Assembly (NCBI RefSeq): GCF_000710775.1
Contig: NZ_JOJP01000001.1
Span: 1,379,825-1,443,824 of the forward strand
Source of the DNA: Endozoicomonas elysicola
GTDB lineage: Bacteria > Pseudomonadota > Gammaproteobacteria > Pseudomonadales > Endozoicomonadaceae
Length of the DNA stretch: 64,000 nt
Direction: 5' to 3'
How positions within the stretch are numbered: the stretch's first letter is position 1; each line of letters begins with the position of its first letter. Shown in pieces: positions 46,237 through 56,675 of this stretch. The translations under genes and the position numbers were made by a program. Under the pieces are notes generated by a model. That model made no database searches. It was not told where the DNA came from and worked only from the letters and a program-made list of their open reading frames with translations.

Positions 46237-47238
46237 TTAGATATGCCGAGAAATGGTCCACTTATGTGTGGATTTGCTAATTCGGTTGAGTACTCGTCTT
46301 CGAGAATAGTTGATTAGCCTTTCTGCCTTACCGGTGTTTTTCCACCGTTCAAACTCTGGAGTAACGAACTCCTCCATTCTGGTCCAATAAGTAAGAACTG
46401 AAGATTCACTATAGTCTCGGGCAAGTTTTTGACCTTCTGCCAGAAGTTCTGAAAAAAGTTCTGGTTTTTCACGTAAATGGTCAATAATTGTCAGAACACC
46501 TTCTATGGTCGTAGCATGCAACACAGCTTTGTTGCTATTAAATGCTGCTGTGATGGCGGGTTCATCGCCAGTTATGCACAATGCGCCAGCAAGCCAGGCA
46601 TTCGTTGCTTTATTCACGGGTTTTATTCTTAGAAGCTCCACAGGTACATCACGTACAGCGATCACAATATCGACGTTGGAGTAATCATGCCACTCTACGG
46701 TATTGTTGTTCTTTCCTTTAATAATGAATTCGATATCCCGGTTTTTTAGCTCAGCTGAAAATGCTTCAGACTGAAATACTTCGGCAAGGTTCCGTTTTGG
46801 CTGACCAAAGAATGCTACCGTTTTGATGTCGTTGCCACGCTGGCACTCACGCAAAATCAGGCCAGGTTGTGGCCACTGCGGGATGTAGATTTCATTCCGT
46901 TTACCAGACTGAATCAGGTTCTGGTGTAATACAAAGTGGCCAAACTCTGGGTAGTGCGCATCCGTTCGGCAGGCCACATAAAAATAGTCTGCAAATGTAT
47001 TTTTTGGGCGGGACTTTACACCGTCGATGACGTTAATTTTATCGGGACAAGCTTCTGTACCCAGAGTGACTTCATACCCTGCATGACGAAACTGCAAGTA
47101 TGTCAGTAGTACCCAGATATCTTCACCTGTGATAATGCGGTGCTTAATCTCTGCGGGTATTGGTAAATCGCCGGACAGCAAATCCTGCCAGCGATCTTTA
47201 TCATTCAAAATAAAGTGGAGATTGGATGGTTGGCTCAT
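46237..47238 (-). CDS. Glycosyltransferase-like protein of the LPS cluster
   Basis: 333 residues from ATG 47238, which lies 37 bases after the heptosyltransferase stop; a longer frame to 47367 overlaps that gene. I do not recognise a family with certainty. It has a GT-B-like layout: an N-terminal domain with GEDIWVLLTYLQFRHAGYEVTLG, a linker QPGLILRECQ, an AFFGQPKRN segment, and a C-terminal domain with NAWLAGALCITGDEPAITAAF (in parts) that resembles a nucleotide-sugar site. It is on the same strand as waaQ-like and the acetyltransferase pseudogene and likely adds a core sugar. Confidence 0.6.
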   Translation of the reverse strand: MSQPSNLHFILNDKDRWQDLLSGDLPIPAEIKHRIITGEDIWVLLTYLQFRHAGYEVTLGTEACPDKINVIDGVKSRPKNTFADYFYVACRTDAHYPEFGHFVLHQNLIQSGKRNEIYIPQWPQPGLILRECQRGNDIKTVAFFGQPKRNLAEVFQSEAFSAELKNRDIEFIIKGKNNNTVEWHDYSNVDIVIAVRDVPVELLRIKPVNKATNAWLAGALCITGDEPAITAAFNSNKAVLHATTIEGVLTIIDHLREKPELFSELLAEGQKLARDYSESSVLTYWTRMEEFVTPEFERWKNTGKAERLINYSRRRVLNRISKSTHKWTISRHI

Positions 47239-47275
47239 TGGATATAAAGTCTGGGGTTGGGAATGTATAGCTGTA

Positions 47276-48415
47276 CTATATTGCACCTGAGGGCTGCTGG
47301 ACAGCATCCGTCGTATTGATCGGTTTCTTGTGGCTATCTTTAGATAAATTATTAAGTGCGCTATCAAGCTCGGAGATAACCTGATTCAGAGTTATTGCCA
47401 TCATTCCCCTGGAAAGCTTGTTGCCATCTTCAAAGTAAAGCTCAAGGTTATCGTTGGATATCACGCAGTGCAGGCCATTATGCTGGATATCTGTCGTTAG
47501 CTTATAGTTGTTACCTTGTTCGTTATCCCAAGGCCCCCATAGGTTTGGTTCACTGGCTCCGAACAATGCGACAACGGGCGTATCGGTAGAGGCGGCAATA
47601 TGCATGGGCGCTGAATCAATGCCAAAGAATAAGCAGGCTTTTGAGGTCAGGTAGGCATAAGCCTGAAGATCAATTTGCTGTGGTAGTTGAAGTGGTTTTT
47701 GTTGGCAGAAGCCAGCGATTTCTTCTGCCATACTCATCTCTTTGGGGTCAGAAGATGTGGTCAGCAGAACAGGTTTTTGCCAATTTTTCTGTATATGGTC
47801 AATGCATTTAGCCACTTTACGGGAGTCCCAGCACTTATACATCCATCGTGATACAGGATGAACGATCACAACGTTCTCTGTAAGGCCTAAATCAGATAGA
47901 AGTCCGTCTACCAGGTCTTCATGGTCTTTTCTCCAGCCCAGTGTTACTTTTTTAACAACTTTTTCCTGATCAATAGCTTCGGCAAACTGCAAATCTTTCT
48001 GAACCGTAGGAATGCGCTGTTGGCTGTCGAAGGTGGTATCAAAGCGGGCCAACCGATTGATCAATGTTGGCTTTTTGATGTAGCCCATTCTTTTGGAAGC
48101 ACCTGATAAGGCACTGATAATGCAACCCCGATCGCCTTCGGTAAGGTTGATCACAAGGTCGTATTTGCCTTTGAACTGTCGATAGAATTTAATTTCAGCA
48201 CGAATACGCTGCCAGAAGTTTTGCTCGCTTTTTTGGCCTCTGGAGTATGGAATAACCTTGTCTACATGGGGATTATCAGCCACCACCTGCGTGCAGAAAT
48301 CATTGACGGATACATGCAGCTCAGAGTTTGGGTAGATTTCCTTCAAGCTGGCAAACAGAGGTGTCGAAAGTAAAACATCACCGAGGTTACGAAACTTGGT
48401 CACCAGAATTTTCAT
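47276..48415 (-). CDS. Heptosyltransferase, WaaQ-like (GT9)
   Basis: 379 residues, GT-B family 9. Starts MKILVTKFRNLGDVLLSTPL, with the LGDVLLSTP signature; then LVINLTEGDRG, GYIKKPTLINRL, and the ADP-heptose site VIVHPVSRWMYKCWD, FFGIDSAPMHIAASTDTP and VALFGASEPNLWGPW. In enterics WaaQ adds heptose III to heptose II. It starts 155 bases after the O-antigen ligase gene with a hairpin between. The C-terminal ~40 residues overlap an alternative start of the next gene. Confidence 0.9.
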   Translation of the reverse strand: MKILVTKFRNLGDVLLSTPLFASLKEIYPNSELHVSVNDFCTQVVADNPHVDKVIPYSRGQKSEQNFWQRIRAEIKFYRQFKGKYDLVINLTEGDRGCIISALSGASKRMGYIKKPTLINRLARFDTTFDSQQRIPTVQKDLQFAEAIDQEKVVKKVTLGWRKDHEDLVDGLLSDLGLTENVVIVHPVSRWMYKCWDSRKVAKCIDHIQKNWQKPVLLTTSSDPKEMSMAEEIAGFCQQKPLQLPQQIDLQAYAYLTSKACLFFGIDSAPMHIAASTDTPVVALFGASEPNLWGPWDNEQGNNYKLTTDIQHNGLHCVISNDNLELYFEDGNKLSRGMMAITLNQVISELDSALNNLSKDSHKKPINTTDAVQQPSGAI

Positions 48416-48522
48416 AAGCGAAGCCTTGCTGTATTTACTATGAAGACACTTATCAAAAAGTCCCTGCTTTCTTCATAGTTATGATGGCACTCGTGCCAGA
48501 ATAAAGGTCAATAAACATGCTA

Positions 48523-48557
48523 AAGCCAGCAAAAGAGAAACTGCTCACTGCTGGCTT
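48523..48557 (-). terminator. Hairpin between the O-antigen ligase and heptosyltransferase genes
   Basis: AAGCCAGCA (48523-48531) and TGCTGGCTT (48549-48557) form a perfect 9-bp stem downstream of the ligase stop (minus strand). A 14-base palindrome TGGCACTCGTGCCA lies nearby at 48486-48499. Confidence 0.45.
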
Positions 48558-48570
48558 ATTTTCCACAATT

Positions 48571-49884
48571 TTACAGAGCATGATCCGCAGAGTTCTGGCT
48601 GGGTTTTTTTACTGAATGCTCAGAAATATTATAAGTTTGAGAGGCAATAACCTTTCTATCTGATTTTCTCTGAAGGTATCCCATGGATAGTCCAATCAAA
48701 CAGAAAGCCAATTGGCCATGCTCAACATAAAGGGTTGAGTTACCCATGCCTCCGACAATGATATAGATGCCTGTCATGATACCGATGACTGGTTCAAGCT
48801 CCAGCTTGCGGTCAGAATAATATTGAATAAGCCAGCGTAGATGCTTCCAGGCTGTTATAAAGATAAAACTTAAAATCAGGAAGAGCCCAATATAGCCTCG
48901 ATTTAGTAGAACGGATGTGACCATATTATGGCCATGGTTGGTGTGGAAAAAGCGTTCAGGCTCGAATGGGACTCCTCGTTGAATGGCTACAGACTTCATG
49001 TACTCTTCGCTGGTGGCAATGTCAAAATGACGATCACCCGCACCAAACATTGGAAAGTCTGGTAACACAAAAATTACGGAGTTAAAAATAACATCTCTCT
49101 TGCTTAAGAATGAACTGCCAGTGTCACCACCTTGAGCGTGAAAAGTTGCTTTGGACTCAAAATTTTTCAATGCCAGAATATGATCACTGGCAAAAAACAC
49201 TATGACGCCTAATGCAATGACAGAAAATGCCAATGAGGCTAAATTTTTCACATTAGGTTTGAGCTGTATACAGACAGCAACAAGACACATGACGAGAGCA
49301 GCACCAAATGCTGTCATGGATTTTGAAATAATTAAGGCAGTTGCAAAGAAAAGGGTTAGTAATAGAGGCAGGGCTTTTTTCCACCCCTTGTTTATCATAA
49401 ATATTGCAAGAGAAACGCCAAAGGCAATAGCTATGTAAAGTGCTGACTGGTTTACATGACCTACAGAGTTGAGTTCAGGGTGTTCTGCACCATCACGAAC
49501 CCAGACATACCAAGACTCAAGAACGGCGATAAAGGTTCCCAGTATTATTGACGAGCCTAAAAAGGTCACTTTTGGGGTTGGTATTGAGGTTCTGGAAAAT
49601 AGCATTGCCGGTATTATCAGCTTGGCAAAAGTCAGAGCACCACTTACCGGCTTCTCCCAACCGAATGGATTTGTATAAGCTGAGATAAAGCCTGTTGCTA
49701 GAAATAGAGCAAGAACCCATTCCCAGGAGCGAAGCTTGCCTCCAAAATCCTTTGCTCTCCAGCTTTGTACACACCAGGTAATGATATAAGCCACTAGAAA
49801 TAAATTTTTAGGACCTTCATACATGGGTAGTACAAAAAAGAAAGCCACCAACAGAAAAAGCTCTGGTTTTGATATGGCTCGCAT
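48571..49884 (-). CDS. O-antigen ligase family protein (WaaL-like)
   Basis: 437 residues, about 10-12 hydrophobic helices, inner membrane. The large periplasmic loop typical of the Wzy_C/WaaL family lies around residues 230-320, with HTNHGHNMVTSVLLNRG, a His-rich motif near the active site, and VGHVNQSALYIAIAFG in a membrane helix. Family knowledge: WaaL transfers undecaprenyl-linked O-antigen onto lipid A-core; Wzy-type polymerases share the fold, so the alternative is an O-antigen polymerase. Being next to waaQ- and waaG-like genes favours the ligase. No wzy/wzx/wzz genes are nearby. Confidence 0.8.
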   Translation of the reverse strand: MRAISKPELFLLVAFFFVLPMYEGPKNLFLVAYIITWCVQSWRAKDFGGKLRSWEWVLALFLATGFISAYTNPFGWEKPVSGALTFAKLIIPAMLFSRTSIPTPKVTFLGSSIILGTFIAVLESWYVWVRDGAEHPELNSVGHVNQSALYIAIAFGVSLAIFMINKGWKKALPLLLTLFFATALIISKSMTAFGAALVMCLVAVCIQLKPNVKNLASLAFSVIALGVIVFFASDHILALKNFESKATFHAQGGDTGSSFLSKRDVIFNSVIFVLPDFPMFGAGDRHFDIATSEEYMKSVAIQRGVPFEPERFFHTNHGHNMVTSVLLNRGYIGLFLILSFIFITAWKHLRWLIQYYSDRKLELEPVIGIMTGIYIIVGGMGNSTLYVEHGQLAFCLIGLSMGYLQRKSDRKVIASQTYNISEHSVKKPSQNSADHAL

Positions 49885-50099
49885 AAGTTAGGTTACCTTT
49901 AACTTTGTTGATGCCTAAATCATTGATTTGGCAGGTAATCTGATGATGTGGAATGAGGTTTCAGGCAGGCCACCTGTCACTACACTGCCCAATCTAAAAA
50001 CAGCGTAGTGTAACTGGTATTGTTTATATATTCAGTAAGCTAACGCAAAGTGTGGCATATGGCTGAAGTGCGCTTTAGCTTGCTTCTTAAAGGATATAT

Positions 50100-50912
50100 C
50101 TAGGGTGATGGCTTCGTATCAGTACTCTCAAAAATCTTATCCGCAGAAGCTGCGACAAACCCTTGGTATAGCTGGCCATTGGGCATAGGGTAGCGAAGGG
50201 CAAACTCATAATAGCAGCCTGGTAGCTTCATAACCCCATCAGTGAAGCTCACTTCGATCTCTTTGGCCAGGGTCGAGGATTGCTCCAGAAGAACATCCGG
50301 TGAGCCTTTGACCAAACCACCGCTGGTGTTCATGGTATATCCCTTGTCCTGTAATAGTTGGTTGATACTTTCAATATTTGAATGTGAGCTCAAGTGGTTG
50401 ATGGAAACGGTAAAATGGTTAGGGCGAAAACCGTGTGCTGCCAGCCATGAGGCATACTCGCTCTCGCTGGCAAGCTCCTGGTATTGTTCTTTAGTGACAC
50501 TCCACGGGCGACCGGAGTAGCAGAAGCCCTGTTGGCTTACTGATTCTTCTGGAACCTGTGATACCAGGTCATGAATAATTTCCTGGCAGTATTGAGGGAG
50601 CTCCTCAACTTTCAGCTCACTGATGAACACTTTAGGCAGTGTCTCATCCGGATGCTGAAAGTATCTGGCAAACAGTTTTTTAGCAGGGAACTGATAGTCA
50701 TCAACGGTTTGGTAACCGGCCTCAATAAAGGATTTAGCAATTTTATCCAGAGAGACTTTCTCAAGATTGAAGGTTCTAAGGGCAATATGATCATTAACAA
50801 CAATGCCCTGGTTCAGGTCGGCAAAGAGCTGGTGGATTGGCTTTGCATCAGGAGTGAGAGCCAGATAATCCTGCCACATGGCGTTGAGTAATTGTTCTAT
50901 CGTAAGCGTCAT
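50100..50912 (-). CDS. DUF1338-family protein (2-oxoadipate dioxygenase/decarboxylase fold)
   Basis: 270 residues. Possible metal ligands are conserved: His in VNDHIALRTF (~42), His in RPNHFTVSIN and Glu in CYYEFALRY. Family knowledge: HglS, a longer DUF1338 protein, converts 2-oxoadipate to D-2-hydroxyglutarate in lysine breakdown with Fe(II) bound by His, His and Glu; short DUF1338 proteins like this one have no known reaction. Its start overlaps the stop of the M20 hydrolase gene by 4 bases, so it belongs to the astC operon and may act on a dicarboxylic amino- or keto-acid. Confidence 0.85.
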   Translation of the reverse strand: MTLTIEQLLNAMWQDYLALTPDAKPIHQLFADLNQGIVVNDHIALRTFNLEKVSLDKIAKSFIEAGYQTVDDYQFPAKKLFARYFQHPDETLPKVFISELKVEELPQYCQEIIHDLVSQVPEESVSQQGFCYSGRPWSVTKEQYQELASESEYASWLAAHGFRPNHFTVSINHLSSHSNIESINQLLQDKGYTMNTSGGLVKGSPDVLLEQSSTLAKEIEVSFTDGVMKLPGCYYEFALRYPMPNGQLYQGFVAASADKIFESTDTKPSP

Positions 50913-52180
50913 TTCTCACCTCCAGTTAACCATTCCAGTTGGTCGCCATTCGCTTTGTTATAGGCCAGGGTCAGTAGTATGGCAGCGCTGAGTCGGGCTC
51001 TTGATACAAGGCTTTTAACGTTTAAATACTCCTGCTCACTGTGAATTGCTCCACCCTGAACGCCAAGGGTATCAATATTGGGGATTCCGGCGGAAGCAAG
51101 GTTGTTACCATCACAGCAACCTCCGGTTGGTTTGATTTCCAGCGGAACTCCAAGCTCATGCCCAATACTTCGTGCCAGAGACAATAGTTGCTCGTTGGCA
51201 GGGCTCATTACCTTTGGTTTTCGAGTAAAGCCTCCGTATAGATCCAGCTGAATACCATCACGTTGATTGATGGTATCAATAATTTTACTGAGCTTTTTCA
51301 GACACCATTGCTCGTCATCGGGATGTTCAAGACGAACGTTAAACTTATGAATGCAGCGGTCGGGTACGATGTTGGTCGGGCCGCCACCATGAATGTAACC
51401 GGGGTTAAAGGTTATACCTGGCCGTTGTCCATTCAGGTCATCCATGGCGGAGATAAAATCACAGAGTGCGCGGATGGCATTTCGACCCAAGTGGTGCTCG
51501 CGCCCCGCATGAGCCGCTTTGCCATGACTGACAACAGTAAAGTTTCCACTGCCTTTGCGTTGACCGGCAAGGTTTCCATCTGGAAAGCAAGGCTCGAAAA
51601 TCATGCCAAAATGGACTCGCTGCGCGGCCTCTTCAATTAATGGTGCAGAGCCCGGGGAACCAATCTCCTCATCAGGGTTAAACAGTATTTCCCAGCCAAT
51701 GTGTTTTGCCCAGGGGCTTTGCTCCAGAACTTCCAAGGCTTTTAGCATCACGAGGATGCCACCTTTTAAATCAGTGACTCCCGGACCATTAATGGTTTCT
51801 TCATCCAACCACCGTACTTTCTGAAAAGGGCTTTCTTTGGGAAAGACGGTGTCCATATGACCACACATAAAGACCTGCAAGGGGGCTTCGGGTCGTTTGC
51901 GAACTCGAAGCGCATCGCCAAGTGGGTGCTGAATAGTTTCTCCGTTGTCATCCACAACTTCCCAGGGGGGGACGGAGATACGCTCCTGATCTTTTGATAA
52001 ACGCTCGGTCAGTACTTTCAGTTTTTCCAGGATCTGATTAACGCCATCTTGATTCAGGCTTCCTGAATTGATTTCTGCCAGCTCAATGGTTCTGTTCAGC
52101 ATTTCATCGTGCTGGTCATTGAGTAAATCCAGCCAGGGAAAAACGTCAGGAGGAAGAGTGGAGTTTGTCGGCTTAACCAT
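50909..52180 (-). CDS. M20-family metallohydrolase, probable amidase in the AST operon
   Basis: 423 residues. Dinuclear zinc site of M20 peptidases: H-x-D in FMCGHMDTVFP (~109), bridging Asp in GPGVTDLKGG, Glu pair in FNPDEEIGS, a further ligand in the EPCFPDG loop and the last His in GGAIHSEQEY. The dimerisation (lid) domain contains GKAAHAGREHHLGRNA. It is close to the glutamate carboxypeptidase (CPG2)/ArgE group. It sits between astC and DUF1338, ATGA-coupled to the latter. No AstE is visible in the window, so this enzyme could remove succinate from succinylglutamate; that is inference. Confidence 0.85.
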   Translation of the reverse strand: MVKPTNSTLPPDVFPWLDLLNDQHDEMLNRTIELAEINSGSLNQDGVNQILEKLKVLTERLSKDQERISVPPWEVVDDNGETIQHPLGDALRVRKRPEAPLQVFMCGHMDTVFPKESPFQKVRWLDEETINGPGVTDLKGGILVMLKALEVLEQSPWAKHIGWEILFNPDEEIGSPGSAPLIEEAAQRVHFGMIFEPCFPDGNLAGQRKGSGNFTVVSHGKAAHAGREHHLGRNAIRALCDFISAMDDLNGQRPGITFNPGYIHGGGPTNIVPDRCIHKFNVRLEHPDDEQWCLKKLSKIIDTINQRDGIQLDLYGGFTRKPKVMSPANEQLLSLARSIGHELGVPLEIKPTGGCCDGNNLASAGIPNIDTLGVQGGAIHSEQEYLNVKSLVSRARLSAAILLTLAYNKANGDQLEWLTGGEK

Positions 52181-52256
52181 ATGGTATGCCTCGTTCTATT
52201 TGTTCTGAGGTCTATGGCTAAAACACCTCCGCAGAAATACAGAGGTGTTTGGTTTA

Positions 52257-53525
<1,269 letters not shown>

Positions 53526-53587
53526 TTATCACTTATAAGAATAATTCTACACAAGCTTCAGAGGTTTGTACGTGACTATTTACGTTC

Positions 53588-56500
53588 TTATACGCTTTCT
53601 TGTTGCCTTTTACTGAATAAGTAATAGAGCACTGGGACTACCACCAGGGTCAGAATGGTAGAAACCAGCAATCCACCAATAATGGTCCATCCCATAGGAG
53701 ACCACATGACCGAGTTAGACAGTGTTAAAGGCAGAAGCCCACCAATGGTGGTCATGGTTGTGAGCAGGATTGGCAGCATCCGGGTTTGTCCAGACTCAAT
53801 AATGGCTTCTTTCAGGCTCTGTCCGCCGTTACGTAGCAGATTTGCATAATCCACGAGAATGATGGAGTTATTGACCACAATGCCCACCAGTGAGGTCAGA
53901 CCAATAAATGCGGTGAACGAGAATGTGTAACCAGCAAGCCAGAGGGCCAGAATCATACCGGTTACCGCAAAAGGAATAGCAGTAAAGACCACTGCGGGTT
54001 GAGAGAAGGAGTTAAACTGCAGCACCAAAACGGCAAAGATGCCGAGCATGGCAATTAACAACACTTTGGTCATTCCTGCAAAGGACTCTTTTCTTTGTTC
54101 CTGCTCACCACCGACCTGATAGCTGATGCCTTCTGGCCAGTCGTATTGATCCAGCTTTTCCACAATGGCATTGGTTACCGGATCAGCCTGGTAGCCACCT
54201 TTCAGGTCAGCGGTGACCCTGGCCATTCGTTCAGTCATATGGTGCTGGAAACGGGGAAGCGCACTTTTCATCTCCAGGGTAACCAGTTGTCGGATAGGAA
54301 TCAGTTGTCCTGACGCTGACTTCACAACCATAGGGTTGAAGTCTTCTATCCTGGGTCGATATTCCTCCACTCCCTCATAGGCTGTGGATTCACGGCCTTG
54401 ATAGCGGACAATAATCGGGTAATCCTCACCGCCTTCATCACGGAACTGACTGACAGTCATACCCACCAGACTGGCTCGGATAACTTCATCAATGGATTGA
54501 ATGGTCACACCGTACATAGCGGCTTTTTCCCGATTTATATTGACGTGAAGATCAATCTTCGGTTTGTCGATCGGGTTATCAACATTCACCGTTCCGGGGG
54601 TATCCATCATAATCTTTTCGACCTCTCTTGAGGCCAGCAGCACCTTATTCAGGTCATCCCCAACAATCCGAATGGATACGGGGGCTTCATAAGGTGGGCC
54701 CTGCAGTAGTTCCTTAACGGTAATTCGAGCTCCGGGGATTTGGGCAAACTGAACTCTCAGCTCATCAACAAACGGTTCTACCTCTTTGAGCTTGCCAGTA
54801 TGAAGTCTCACCACAAGTTGTGCGTAATTAGGCACCTGTCGCTTAGGAAAGATGTTGTAGTAGATGCGCGGGTTATCTTTGCCAACATTGGTAGCAATGG
54901 AACGGACCAGTGGGTAGGGTTTGAGAATTTCTTCAACCTTTATCGACATGTTCCGGGTCTGGTCAAAGCTTGAGCCTTCAGGCAGTTCAATATTGACGAG
55001 AATCATAGGCTTTTCGGCCTTTGGGAACATGCTGACACCTAGCTGGCCGGCCAATACAATAGAGCCCACCAGTACCATAATCGCAATAGTAAGAATCTGC
55101 CAGGGGTGCCTCAGGGCGTAGACAAGTGTTGTCCGATAACCTTTGTGGGCAAACGACTGTACTACACGCAGCATCACAGGATCTTTGGTCTTCTGGGCTG
55201 TTTGGCCTTTTAAGAAAAGGCTGGCCAGCAGTGGCGTCAGCATCAGTGCAACCAATAGGGAGGCAATCAGCGTCAGAATGACGGTTACGGGCATCGAACG
55301 GAGGAATATACCTGCGCCTGTTTGTAGGCCCAGAATAGGGACAAATGCCAGTACCGTCGTCAGCGTGCCGCTTGCAACCGCCCAGCCAACCTGGCTGGCT
55401 CCTTTCGCGGCAGCTTCTTGGGGACTGTACCCCTCTCTCAGAAAACGGCTGACGTTCTCGGTAACAACGATGGCGTTGTCCACCAAGAGGCCAAGTGCAA
55501 TGACCAGTCCGGCAATGGACATCTGTTGCAAACCAAAACCCGCAAGATCCAGCCAGGCAAGGCCTATCAGCACCGAAATAGGGATCGCCAGAATAACGAC
55601 AATGGCAGACCGCAAACCCAGTAGCACAAGTGTCAGCAGGCCAACCAGTACCAGGCCCTGGAGCAGGCTGTCGAAGAATTGTGATACTCGCTCATCAACT
55701 GACTCTGCTTGATCATGGGCCAGCAGTACCTCAATACCATCAGGAAGTACTTCACGGAATTTACCCAGCGCTTCATTCAGGCCTGACATGACGTCGAAAA
55801 TATTACTGCCTTCACGCTGAACCACACTGATGAAGATGGCTCGTTTGTCGTTATACCGTGCTTCATAAGTAGGAAGCGCACTGGTTAACTCAATCTCTGC
55901 AATATCTTCAACATAGATAATATTGCCGGGGCGGTAGTAAACAGCGGTTCTTTTGATCTGGTCAAGTGTCTTGAAATCACCGCTGGTTCGGACCGTAAAT
56001 CGGCGCTCACCCGCCAGCACATGCCCTCCAGGCAGGTTGGTACCTGAGCGCTGTATTGCCTGAACCAGGTCTTCAAGGCCAATACCGAGTTCCTTCATCT
56101 TGATCAGGTTGGCTCTGATGTGGATTTGTTGTTCGGGAAGTGCTTCAACCGTCGCTCTTTTAACGCCAGGCACTCTTTCAAAGTGCTTTTCCAGCTTCTC
56201 TGCAAGGTTCTTAAGCGTCAGATAGTCATGATTATCCGTTGTCATTGCGACTTGAAGAACATTGACATCAATGGGTGATATTCGGTCAATGGCAAGTACT
56301 GCAATATCGTCTGGCAGAGAATCCCTGATCCGTGAGACTTCTGCAACGACATCGTCGTATTTATCCTGAGGATCGGTGCCGTACAGAAACTCCACCTGGA
56401 TAACGGCCAGACCATCCTCAATATTTGATTTAAGAACTTTTATATCATCCAGTTCATTAATCGCTTCTTCCACAGGATCAACTATTAATTTCTCCATATC

Positions 56501-56671
56501 CAGAGGGCTGGTTCCCGGGTATACCACGCGCACCATGGCAGCGGGGAATTTGAACTGTGGATCTTCCGAGCGGGGCATGGAATTGAGGGATACGACACCA
56601 AGAGCGACCATGAGTAAAATAATCACCAGGGTAAAACGGTGATGGGCAATGGCAATGGCAGGTAGCTTCAT
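53588..56671 (-). CDS. RND efflux transporter permease (HAE1 family)
   Basis: Inner-membrane pump protein of 1027 residues (AcrB-like, 12 helices, two large periplasmic loops). Helix 4 has GLLVDNAIVVTENVSRF where AcrB has two aspartates (D407, D408); here the second is Asn. Helix 10 has VVNNSIILVDYA where AcrB has Lys940; here it is Asn. Such changes occur in known HAE1 subgroups, so the pump may use another proton relay. No TolC-type gene is near. It follows the periplasmic adaptor gene by 4 bases, so they are one operon. Substrate unknown. Confidence 0.93.
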   Translation of the reverse strand: MKLPAIAIAHHRFTLVIILLMVALGVVSLNSMPRSEDPQFKFPAAMVRVVYPGTSPLDMEKLIVDPVEEAINELDDIKVLKSNIEDGLAVIQVEFLYGTDPQDKYDDVVAEVSRIRDSLPDDIAVLAIDRISPIDVNVLQVAMTTDNHDYLTLKNLAEKLEKHFERVPGVKRATVEALPEQQIHIRANLIKMKELGIGLEDLVQAIQRSGTNLPGGHVLAGERRFTVRTSGDFKTLDQIKRTAVYYRPGNIIYVEDIAEIELTSALPTYEARYNDKRAIFISVVQREGSNIFDVMSGLNEALGKFREVLPDGIEVLLAHDQAESVDERVSQFFDSLLQGLVLVGLLTLVLLGLRSAIVVILAIPISVLIGLAWLDLAGFGLQQMSIAGLVIALGLLVDNAIVVTENVSRFLREGYSPQEAAAKGASQVGWAVASGTLTTVLAFVPILGLQTGAGIFLRSMPVTVILTLIASLLVALMLTPLLASLFLKGQTAQKTKDPVMLRVVQSFAHKGYRTTLVYALRHPWQILTIAIMVLVGSIVLAGQLGVSMFPKAEKPMILVNIELPEGSSFDQTRNMSIKVEEILKPYPLVRSIATNVGKDNPRIYYNIFPKRQVPNYAQLVVRLHTGKLKEVEPFVDELRVQFAQIPGARITVKELLQGPPYEAPVSIRIVGDDLNKVLLASREVEKIMMDTPGTVNVDNPIDKPKIDLHVNINREKAAMYGVTIQSIDEVIRASLVGMTVSQFRDEGGEDYPIIVRYQGRESTAYEGVEEYRPRIEDFNPMVVKSASGQLIPIRQLVTLEMKSALPRFQHHMTERMARVTADLKGGYQADPVTNAIVEKLDQYDWPEGISYQVGGEQEQRKESFAGMTKVLLIAMLGIFAVLVLQFNSFSQPAVVFTAIPFAVTGMILALWLAGYTFSFTAFIGLTSLVGIVVNNSIILVDYANLLRNGGQSLKEAIIESGQTRMLPILLTTMTTIGGLLPLTLSNSVMWSPMGWTIIGGLLVSTILTLVVVPVLYYLFSKRQQESV

Positions 56672-56675
56672 GATG

